A stretch of DNA of 64,000 bases, taken from positions 3,348,001 through 3,412,000 of the forward strand of contig NZ_VZPV01000001.1 in assembly GCF_008801405.1 (NCBI RefSeq), in the 5' to 3' direction. How positions within the stretch are numbered: the first letter of the stretch is position 1; each line of letters begins with the position of its first letter. The translations under genes and the position numbers were made by a program. Below, one piece after another: positions 52,068 through 58,883 of the stretch. The stretch is from Ralstonia insidiosa. GTDB lineage: Bacteria; Pseudomonadota; Gammaproteobacteria; Burkholderiales; Burkholderiaceae. The notes below the pieces were generated by a model. That model did not search any database and was not told the origin of the DNA. It worked only from the letters and a program-made list of their open reading frames with translations.

Positions 52068-53087
52068 CTAGGCTCGCGCCACCTTCAACGTCTTCACCAA
52101 ACCGCGCTCGCGGGCGATGGCAATCGCGCCGCTGCCGGCCAGGTGTTCCTGCTGTTCACTGCTGGTGACGGTGACCTTGCCCGAGAAGAAATCGTCGTCC
52201 GACACCAGCACGGCCAGCGCTTCGCGCAGCAGCGGCTTGCCGGTGATGACGAACTGCGTGCCCGGGTTCATGCGGATCGCGCTGCTGTTCTTGAGCGTGA
52301 GCAAGTCCGCACCCAGCACCGCACCCAGCAGGAAGTTGGCCCGCGCATTGCGTTCGTAGATCGTGAACTGGCCCAGCGTGCGCACCATGAAGCAGGCGCG
52401 CCCCAGCCCGATGCTGCTGGCGCTGCGCGCGCCGGCCAGCAACATCTCCGGATCGACCTCACTGGCGAAGTCGGAATCCACCGAATCCGCCAGGATGGTG
52501 TTGTGCGTGATCACGTGGAGCAGCTCGCCGGCCAGCGTCGTCACACAGCCAGTGATGCGCTGGTCGGCATCCAGATGCACGAACTTCGAGTGCGAGCCCG
52601 GCAGCACGATTACCGCCGGTTCGGTGATGGAGAGGCGCGAAACCAGGCCCATCGTCTCCACCTCTTCGCCGCGCATCATGTCCATCGACTCGATGTTGTG
52701 CAGGCCGAGGTTGTCCACCGGATTGCGTACGCCCGGCACAAACCAGATCGGCTGGGCGCACACCTCGGGGATGCTCGCCTGCACCATGCCGGCAGCCAGA
52801 TCGCGCAGACCAGCCGGCGCCAACAGGTGCGGCACTTCGTGCAGGCCGACGTTGGAGGTGATCATGCCGGACGCCAGCACGAGGTCGACCTGGCTGATGG
52901 CGAGGCCGGCCTTCTGCAGCGCGGCTTCGACGGTGTCCTGCACGCCGCGCTGCAGCGTCGTCTTGTTGCCGGTGATGGCGGTGTCGCGCACCCCGACCTG
53001 GCGCGCGGCCTGGCTGAGCGCAACGTCATCACGCCAGACCGTGACGCGCGTGTTGGTGGTACCGGTATCGATGGTGAGGATGTTCAT
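52068..53087 (-). CDS. dgoK: 2-dehydro-3-deoxygalactonokinase
   Basis: DgoK phosphorylates 2-dehydro-3-deoxy-D-galactonate using ATP, giving the DgoA substrate. The N-terminal phosphate-binding DTGTTNTRVTVW is typical of the DgoK family, as are ASGMITSNVGLHEVPHLLAPAG and VIVLPGSHSKFVHLDADQRITGCVTTLAGELLHVI. The ATG at 53087 gives 339 residues; a second ATG at 53096 is also in frame and neither has a strong ribosome site. It lies between the porin and araF. Confidence 0.92.
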   Translation of the reverse strand: MNILTIDTGTTNTRVTVWRDDVALSQAARQVGVRDTAITGNKTTLQRGVQDTVEAALQKAGLAISQVDLVLASGMITSNVGLHEVPHLLAPAGLRDLAAGMVQASIPEVCAQPIWFVPGVRNPVDNLGLHNIESMDMMRGEEVETMGLVSRLSITEPAVIVLPGSHSKFVHLDADQRITGCVTTLAGELLHVITHNTILADSVDSDFASEVDPEMLLAGARSASSIGLGRACFMVRTLGQFTIYERNARANFLLGAVLGADLLTLKNSSAIRMNPGTQFVITGKPLLREALAVLVSDDDFFSGKVTVTSSEQQEHLAGSGAIAIARERGLVKTLKVARA

Positions 53088-53120
53088 GCGTGGCATTGCT
53101 TGGGAGAGTGGGCCCGGGGC

Positions 53121-54185
53121 TTAGAACGAGTGGACGACACCCGTATAGGCACCCAGTTGGTTCTTACCCGGCGCCGGGTTGTTGTTGGTCGCTTCCACCG
53201 AGAAGTTGGCGGTGGCGCTGTTCTGCACGGTGCCGACGCTGGCATACAGCATTGTGCGTTTGGAGAGGTTGTAGTTCGCGCCCAGCATGAACAGGTTGGC
53301 GTTGCCGCCGCCGTTGTTCACGTTGATGCGGTAGGCGGCACCGATCAGCGTCAGCGCTGGCGTGAGCTCGTAGTTCACGCCCAGCCAGTAGTGGTTGGCC
53401 TTGGTGGGCGCACCGACCGGGGCGTCCGGCGCAGAGAGGTTTTCGTACACGGCAAACAGCTTCGCCTTGCCGATCGTGTAGGTACCGCCGATCGTCGCTT
53501 CCTTCGAGAAGTTGAAGAGGTCGCTGAACTTGCCGTTCGCATCGCGGATCACGTCGTAGATCGCGCGCACCTCCACCGGCCCTGCGGTGTAGACGGCAGA
53601 CACGCCATCCCGACGGCTGTTCTTGAACGAACCCGGCTGCTCGCCCAGCCCGGTCTGCAGGCCGATCTGGAAGCCGCCCCAGGTCGGGCTCTGGTATTCG
53701 ACGATGTTGTTGGCGCCCGGCCAGTTGCGCCCACGCACCAGCGTGGCGGAGCCAATGAACTGCTGGCCGGTCGGGTCCAGATACCAGACGTCGTTGCTGA
53801 TGAAGAGGTTCTTGCCGACCGTCAACGTGCCGTAGGTCGGGCTCGACAGGCCAACGTACGAACGGCGGTTGAAGAGTGCATCGCCATTGGTCTTGCCCTG
53901 GGCAGCGCCAAAGCCCGACTCCAGGCGGAAGACGGCCTGCAGACCACCGCCCAGATCCTCCTTGCCCATGAACCCGAACATGCTCGTCCCCCACTGGTTG
54001 TCCGCGGCGCGCCAGAGGCTGCCGCCGGGCGAAGTCGCCGTGGGGGCGACGTTGTTCTGGTAGTCGATGCCGCTGGCGACGCGGCCATATAGCGTGACGC
54101 TGGTTTGCGCGAGGGCTGGGGCAGTCCAGCCCGCCAGCGCAAACCCGCACGCCAGCATCCCGCGAACAACGGTGGTTCGATTCAT
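53121..54185 (-). CDS. Gram-negative porin (beta-proteobacterial OmpC-like)
   Basis: An outer-membrane trimeric porin. The start at 54185 follows GGAG and gives a signal peptide (VRGMLACGFALAGWTAPALA) and mature N-terminus QTSVTLYGRVASGIDY, the hallmark of beta-proteobacterial porins. GTSMFGFMGKEDLGGGLQAVFRLESGF and RRSYVGLSSPTYGTLTVGKN are family motifs. The product is 354 residues and ends with phenylalanine (VVHSF), needed for barrel assembly. Leading the galactose cluster, it probably passes sugar across the outer membrane. Confidence 0.93.
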   Translation of the reverse strand: MNRTTVVRGMLACGFALAGWTAPALAQTSVTLYGRVASGIDYQNNVAPTATSPGGSLWRAADNQWGTSMFGFMGKEDLGGGLQAVFRLESGFGAAQGKTNGDALFNRRSYVGLSSPTYGTLTVGKNLFISNDVWYLDPTGQQFIGSATLVRGRNWPGANNIVEYQSPTWGGFQIGLQTGLGEQPGSFKNSRRDGVSAVYTAGPVEVRAIYDVIRDANGKFSDLFNFSKEATIGGTYTIGKAKLFAVYENLSAPDAPVGAPTKANHYWLGVNYELTPALTLIGAAYRINVNNGGGNANLFMLGANYNLSKRTMLYASVGTVQNSATANFSVEATNNNPAPGKNQLGAYTGVVHSF

Positions 54186-54334
54186 GACGTCTCCTGTGAT
54201 GTTCTTGTAGTGGGGTCCGGCTGGTTCGCGTGATTGAGATCGCTGGTGCAAACCGAGTCGTAGCTCGCGCCGTCCCCAGGCGCATTTGTAGTCGGTGGCG
54301 CATAAGCGTGGCAAACTACAAATTCTTCGCGAGA

Positions 54335-54353
54335 CGTTAAATTTTTCTTAACG
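54335..54353. promoter_or_regulatory. Inverted repeat CGTTAA-N7-TTAACG, probable LysR operator
   Basis: Perfect 6-bp arms (54335-54340 and 54348-54353) around an AT-rich core give a T-N11-A type LysR box. It lies 8-26 bases before the LysR gene start and about 150-170 bases from the divergent porin start. This fits autoregulation; control of the galactose operon from the shared 175-base region is likely. Confidence 0.5.
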
Positions 54354-54360
54354 AGAACGC

Positions 54361-55287
54361 ATGGCACGGCGCCTTCCTCCCCTTAACGCATTACGCGTCT
54401 TTGAAGTCGCAGGCCGTAACCTGAGCTTTAGCCGGGCGGCCGACGAGCTGTGCGTGACCAATGCCGCGGTCAGCCACCAGATCAAACAGCTCGAAGACCA
54501 TCTGGGCAAAAAGCTGTTCATCCGCCGCAACAACCAGCTCGCGCTGACCGATGCCGGCGACAACTACCTCCCCCGCGTGCGTGACGCCCTGCGCGCGATC
54601 GAGCAAGCCACCGACCTGCTGATGGACACCGCCGACGCCCCGCTGCGCGTGGCAGTGCCGCCAACCTTCGGCGCCAAGTGGCTGGTGCCGCGTCTGTACC
54701 GCTTCTTCAACCAGCATCCGCATGTACGCGTCGAGGTCTCCACCGCCGACGTGCAGGATCACGGCCAGTTCGATCTGTGCATCGATGACCGCCAGGTCAA
54801 CGCGCCCAACCTGCGCGTCGAGTGGTTCACCTCCACGGATTTCTTCCCTGTGTGCAACGCCGCGCTGCAGACGGCAATCCGCATGCCGCAGGATTTGGCC
54901 GCGCACACGCTGCTGCACGAGCGCGGCGGGCGCCATCTCGCGCATCACCCGACGTGGCAGCAATGGCTTGATGAAGTGGGCGTACGTCAGATCAACGCCA
55001 CGCGCGGGCCGGCCTTCTCTGAAGCGCTGATGGCGCTGCAGGCCGCCATTGACGGCCAAGGCGTGGCGCTCGGCCAGGGCATCCTCGTCGAATACGACAT
55101 CGCGGCCGGGCGCCTCGTGCGACCGCTGGCGACGGAGGCGTCATTGCGCCTGTCGTACTACCTGATCCATCCGCATGAGGCGGTGGAACATCCGGGCTTC
55201 GCGCTGTTCCGGCAATGGCTTGCGGATGAGGTGGCACGCAGCGGCGGGCGTGCGCGTAACCAGCAGATGCCGGGCGAGGTGTTTTGA
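54361..55287 (+). CDS. LysR-family regulator, GcvA-like, probable regulator of the galactose cluster
   Basis: A 308-residue LysR-type transcription factor. The helix-turn-helix is in the N-terminus (LPPLNALRVFEVAGRNLSFSRAADELCVTNAAVSHQIKQLEDHLG, the GcvA-like form), and the effector-binding domain follows (LRVAVPPTFGAKWLVPRLYRFFNQHPHVRVEVS). It is divergent from the porin and the galactose operon, which suggests that it regulates them, probably in response to galactose or a pathway intermediate; this is inference. It has a candidate operator immediately upstream. Confidence 0.88.
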   Translation: MARRLPPLNALRVFEVAGRNLSFSRAADELCVTNAAVSHQIKQLEDHLGKKLFIRRNNQLALTDAGDNYLPRVRDALRAIEQATDLLMDTADAPLRVAVPPTFGAKWLVPRLYRFFNQHPHVRVEVSTADVQDHGQFDLCIDDRQVNAPNLRVEWFTSTDFFPVCNAALQTAIRMPQDLAAHTLLHERGGRHLAHHPTWQQWLDEVGVRQINATRGPAFSEALMALQAAIDGQGVALGQGILVEYDIAAGRLVRPLATEASLRLSYYLIHPHEAVEHPGFALFRQWLADEVARSGGRARNQQMPGEVF

Positions 55288-55366
55288 TTTCTTTTTGATT
55301 GTGGCGTTGCAGGCGCTCTACACTAGTCGTCCGAGGTCATCTTGCACCGGCTGCAGGAGCAACACC

Positions 55367-55789
55367 ATGAGCTTCCCCCGCCCCGCCAACACACCGTGGC
55401 TCGTCCCGTACCTGACCGTGCACGACGCGTCGGCCGCCATCGCCTTCTATCGCAATGCCTTCGGCTTCGGGGTGCAGGATGAAGTGCACGACCACGGCCG
55501 CCCGATCCATGTCGAGATGACCTACCAAGGCGAGCTGATCCTGATGTTCGCGCCCGAAGGCGCATTCGGCTCCACGGCCCGCACACCGGCTGCCGCGGGC
55601 TTCGAATGCCCACAAAGCTTTCACCTGTATTGCGATGATGTCGACGCCGTCTACCAGAGCGCGCTAAACCAGGGCGCCACGTCCCTCATACCGCCGGCTG
55701 ACGTCTTCTGGGGCGAGCGCTACGCCGCCGTGCGCGACCCCGACGGCTACCGCTGGGGCCTCGCCTGCCGGCCGGCCACCGAAGGCTGA
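55367..55789 (+). CDS. VOC superfamily protein (glyoxalase/bleomycin-resistance-like)
   Basis: A 140-residue vicinal-oxygen-chelate fold protein of the PhnB-like type. The start at 55367 is preceded by AGGAG. Features are VPYLTVHDASAAIAFYRNAFGF, DHGRPIHVEMTYQGELILMFAPE and WGERYAAVRDPDGYRWGLA. Such proteins bind metals or small ligands; the substrate is unknown. It lies 39 bases before rsmE. Confidence 0.85.
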   Translation: MSFPRPANTPWLVPYLTVHDASAAIAFYRNAFGFGVQDEVHDHGRPIHVEMTYQGELILMFAPEGAFGSTARTPAAAGFECPQSFHLYCDDVDAVYQSALNQGATSLIPPADVFWGERYAAVRDPDGYRWGLACRPATEG

Positions 55790-55828
55790 TCGCCTCGCCT
55801 GACCCGATTCACCACAAGGATTGCTTCA

Positions 55829-56578
55829 ATGGGGCTTCCCCGTTTCTACGTCGACACATCACTGGCCCCGCACACCGCCGTCACCCTGCCTGAAACCGTC
55901 ACGCGCCACATCCACGTGCTGCGCCTGGCCGTCGGCGACGAGGTCTGCCTGTTCGATGGCTCTGGCCACGAATTCCACGCGCGGCTCGATGCCATCAACA
56001 AACGCGATGCCACCGCCAGCCTCGCTGAGTCCACGCGCCCTGACACCGAAGCGCGCTACAACATCACGCTCGCCCAAGGCATTGCCGGCGGCGACAAAAT
56101 GGACTGGCTGATCGAGAAAGCCGTCGAACTGGGCGTGCACGCTATCGCCCCGCTGCAAACCGAGCGCGGCGTGGTGCGGCTCTCCGGTGAACGCGCCGCC
56201 AAGCGCGTGCAGCACTGGCAAGCCCTCGTTCAGGCTGCCTGCGAACAATGCGGTCGCGCACGCGTGCCCGCTGTCGCACCCGTCGCCACGCTGCGCGAGT
56301 GGCTGGCGACGGCCAAGTCGACAGATGCACCACGCGTCCTGCTGTCACCGCGCGGCACGCAGTCGCTCACGCAATGGGCGGTGCAATCACGCGAGCGCGT
56401 CGAGAGCGCTGGCGTCGAATTGCTGATCGGCCCGGAAGGCGGCCTCTCGCCCGATGAAGAGGCATTGGCCGAAAGTGCGGGTTTCTTACCGCTGACACTC
56501 GGGCGACGTATTCTGAGAACGGAGTCGGCGGCGCTTGTTGCGGTGTCTGCGCTACACGCCGTTCTTGGTGAATTCTGA
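55829..56578 (+). CDS. rsmE: 16S rRNA (uracil1498-N3)-methyltransferase
   Basis: RsmE is a SPOUT-class methyltransferase that makes m3U1498 in 16S rRNA. The 249-residue product has the N-terminal PUA-like barrel (RFYVDTSL...HIHVLRLAVGDEVCLFDGSG) and the knotted C-terminal domain with GGDKMDWLIEKAVELGVHAIAPLQTERGVV, ELLIGPEGGLSPDEEALAE and LTLGRRILRTESAALVAVSALH. Motifs and length are normal. Confidence 0.95.
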   Translation: MGLPRFYVDTSLAPHTAVTLPETVTRHIHVLRLAVGDEVCLFDGSGHEFHARLDAINKRDATASLAESTRPDTEARYNITLAQGIAGGDKMDWLIEKAVELGVHAIAPLQTERGVVRLSGERAAKRVQHWQALVQAACEQCGRARVPAVAPVATLREWLATAKSTDAPRVLLSPRGTQSLTQWAVQSRERVESAGVELLIGPEGGLSPDEEALAESAGFLPLTLGRRILRTESAALVAVSALHAVLGEF

Positions 56579-56660
56579 ATGTTGACGACTACAGATTGAC
56601 CGTTTGATCCCACCCGGCGGGCCCATCCCCTTTCCCGCCATCAATCAAAGGAGCTTCATC

Positions 56661-57278
56661 ATGGGTCTACTCGATTCGATCCTCGGCGGCGGCAATGACG
56701 CCAGCAGCGGCCAATCGTCCTTGCTGGGCAACAAGAAGGTGCTGCTGGCCGTGGGCGTGCTGGCCTATCTGGCAATGAAGCGCGGCGGCAACGCACAAGG
56801 CGCCGGCGATGCGGCACCGCAGGCAGATCAGGGCGGCGGTCTGCTCGGTTCGCTGGGCGGGCTGGGTAGCCTGCTCGGCGCAGCCGGCGGCGCCGGCGCA
56901 CTCGGCAGCCTGCTGGGTGGCGCGGGCGGTGCGGGTGGCCTTGGCGGCCTGCTTGGCGGTCTGCTGGGTGGCGGCAATTCGGATCACGCCGCGGCGGTCG
57001 ACGCAGCAGCACCGGCTGGCCTGGGGCCCCTGCAGCAGATCCTGGAACAAGCCGGCTTGGGCGAACAGGTCAAATCTTGGATCGGCAACGGCCAGAACCT
57101 GCCCGTCTCCGGCGAGCAGATCACGCAAGCCCTGAGCGGCACGGGCGCACTGGAGGAAGTGTCAAAGCTGGCCTCCACCTTCGGCATCAATGAAAGCGAT
57201 CTCGCCAATCAGTTGGCAGAAGGCCTGCCGGAGGCCGTGAATCACCTGACCCCGCAAGGCACACTGCCAGCAGCCTGA
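56661..57278 (+). CDS. YidB-family (DUF937) glycine-rich protein
   Basis: A 205-residue protein starting at 56661 after AAGGAG. The N-terminus MGLLDSILGGG and the C-terminal GLGPLQQILEQAGLGEQVKSWIGNGQNLPVSGEQITQALSG are the YidB/DUF937 hallmark. The middle (about residues 70-105) is a low-complexity glycine/leucine repeat of GGL/GSLLGG units, longer than in most homologues. The function is unknown. It is followed by a bidirectional terminator. Confidence 0.85.
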   Translation: MGLLDSILGGGNDASSGQSSLLGNKKVLLAVGVLAYLAMKRGGNAQGAGDAAPQADQGGGLLGSLGGLGSLLGAAGGAGALGSLLGGAGGAGGLGGLLGGLLGGGNSDHAAAVDAAAPAGLGPLQQILEQAGLGEQVKSWIGNGQNLPVSGEQITQALSGTGALEEVSKLASTFGINESDLANQLAEGLPEAVNHLTPQGTLPAA

Positions 57279-57296
57279 GCATCGCCGCAAGAAGGC

Positions 57297-57324
57297 AAAA
57301 AGCCCGCATCTGCGGGCTTTTTTG
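57297..57324. terminator. Bidirectional terminator between yidB-like gene and barstar gene
   Basis: An A run, stem AGCCCGCA (57301-57308) and TGCGGGCT (57311-57318) with a very small loop (TC, probably opening to four or more bases), then a T run. It lies between convergent genes. Confidence 0.8.
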
Positions 57325-57362
57325 TAGCAACGCCGATCAACCAGCGCTGAATCAGCTTAAGT

Positions 57363-57977
57363 TCACGCGAACGAGTAGAACACGCGGAACTGCACCTTCC
57401 GCTCGCCCCAGAACTCGGCGGCGTCACGGAACACGTCCAGCAGCACCTCCCGCGCTTCCTTGTCGAACTTGGGCTGGCACGGCAAGCCTTCGAGCACGAT
57501 CACGAAACCCGGCTGCGGGCCAGCCTTGTAGATCATGTCGGTCAGACAATCGGCCAGCGCATCAAAGTTCTTGCCGAAATGCTTCGGGAACAGGAATTCG
57601 CGTGCGATCACGTCGAGCACTTCGCTCTTGGTGGTCGCCGCAGCGCAGTTGGCGTACAGGAAATGCTGGCCCAGGCTGGCCGCCGATTCCGCCAGATCCG
57701 CCACGCGAAACGCGCGGATCGACTGCACGATATTCGGACGCACCGTCTTGAACAGGTTCATGGCGTCTTCGCGACCTCCGTCGTCGTCCGTCTTGGTAAT
57801 GTCCTGCGTCATGATGTTCTGCTGCGGTTTTGCTGCCGCGCCCCCAACGCGGGCGCCCAGGGCTTGCATCCCCACCACGCCATCGTACAGATTCTGCGCC
57901 TTGTGCCACGCTTCGCGAGCCACGCGCTCATCGCGTGCGGTGAGCGAGTCGTCCAGCCCAAACATGTTGGTCGTCAT
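57363..57977 (-). CDS. Barstar-family ribonuclease inhibitor with an N-terminal extension
   Basis: Barstar-like proteins bind and neutralise a partner barnase-type RNase inside the cell. The barstar domain occupies the C-terminal two thirds (about residues 75-204): RAFRVADLAESAASLGQHFLYANC, KHFGKNFDALADCLTDM and FVIVLEGLPCQPKFDKEAREVLLDVFRDAAEFWG. The aspartates matching barstar Asp35 and Asp39 are present (NFDALADC), while the Trp38 position is alanine. An extension of about 73 residues precedes it. Its ATG at 57977 overlaps the RNase stop (ATGA), coupling toxin and inhibitor. Confidence 0.88.
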   Translation of the reverse strand: MTTNMFGLDDSLTARDERVAREAWHKAQNLYDGVVGMQALGARVGGAAAKPQQNIMTQDITKTDDDGGREDAMNLFKTVRPNIVQSIRAFRVADLAESAASLGQHFLYANCAAATTKSEVLDVIAREFLFPKHFGKNFDALADCLTDMIYKAGPQPGFVIVLEGLPCQPKFDKEAREVLLDVFRDAAEFWGERKVQFRVFYSFA

Positions 57978-58405
57978 CGCTGTATCCGTTGAAAACTGTT
58001 GTAGTGATCTTCCGTGTAGTAGCAGTCGTTTGCCGCCTGCTGGTCGCCGCCACAAATGATGCGTTTGGCGCCTCGATTGCGCGCGCCACGCGTCTTGACC
58101 GTATATTCGCGGTAATAGCCACGTCGCTGCGCTGGCAAACGTCGTTCATAGTTGCCGAACGTGCTGCCATCTTTCGCATATGGGAACGGGCCGCCCTGCT
58201 CGATCAGTGCAAATGTGCGCTGTGCCTCGTTGGGCAGATCCGCTGCACGAATGGTTCCCGCGGCGGCCGCCAACCCAGTCGTGTCCCGGGCCATCGCGTT
58301 GACCGGCAGGCCGGCCACGGACAACGCGAGCGTCGCCGCCAGCGCGCCACGCGCTATTGCCTGAGATACGGAGCGGCCAATCCACGCTCCAAGTCGCTTG
58401 GTCAT
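57974..58405 (-). CDS. Secreted guanyl-type ribonuclease (barnase/RNase N1-T1 family)
   Basis: An extracellular or periplasmic RNase of 143 residues. A signal peptide precedes cleavage near VNAMA. The mature part has the microbial RNase core with the catalytic triad by alignment to barnase: Glu100 in YYREYTV, Arg115 in GAKRIIC and His134 in TEDHYNSF. Cys118 and Cys128 could form a disulfide. I took the ATG at 58405, with AGGG upstream; a TTG start six bases further up is possible. It forms a two-gene unit with the inhibitor downstream. Confidence 0.88.
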   Translation of the reverse strand: MTKRLGAWIGRSVSQAIARGALAATLALSVAGLPVNAMARDTTGLAAAAGTIRAADLPNEAQRTFALIEQGGPFPYAKDGSTFGNYERRLPAQRRGYYREYTVKTRGARNRGAKRIICGGDQQAANDCYYTEDHYNSFQRIQR

Positions 58406-58833
58406 CAGCAAGCCCTAACGGGAGAATCGTGCTAAGCGGACAGCTTGGCACAGGTCACAAGCGCAGGCGGCCGCCAGACCATGATCCGGACGGCCGGTTT
58501 GCAGCTGAAATCGAAGCGGCTCAATGCTTGAGAGGCTTGCAGGGAGAATGACAAGTCGGGCGACTGCCGAAGACTTGGGGAATCCTTCCGCCTGCAAACA
58601 CCTACCAATTGCACGCACCAGAATGAAGCAAACCTAGTCAGACGTGAGGTCAAAAAACCGCTTTTCTACCCCCGCCTGGCCCTATGCAGGCCTCATGTGC
58701 TCAGAAGCACCCCTTCAGCCCGTAAGGGTACGCTCATCGATGACAACAATCAACCGGCGGTCAATGTTTGAAGGGGTTTTTGAAGCCAAGACTAATTTTG
58801 CGCAAATGTGAGCGCACGCAAACTTAGCGGGCA
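58406..58833. other. Intergenic stretch upstream of the RNase gene
   Basis: About 430 bases between the divergently oriented end of maeB and the RNase gene. It should carry the RNase promoter, but I see no clear -10/-35 pair and no convincing frame. Composition is somewhat more AT-rich around 58780-58830. Nothing else is recognisable. Confidence 0.5.
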
Positions 58834-58870
58834 AAAAAAGGGAGCGCAGTATCGTGCGCTCCCCTTTTTC
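58834..58870 (-). terminator. Rho-independent terminator after maeB
   Basis: A stem with GGGAGCGCA (58840-58848) and TGCGCTCCC (58855-58863), extended by A and T runs, loop GTATCG, and a T run on the minus strand. It lies 14 bases past the maeB stop. Confidence 0.88.
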
Positions 58871-58883
58871 GTGCAGTGCGGAA

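Noticed and set aside
52143..54092. Plus-strand open frame of 649 codons spanning dgoK and the porin
   Set aside because: It crosses two well-supported minus-strand genes and has no recognisable domain.
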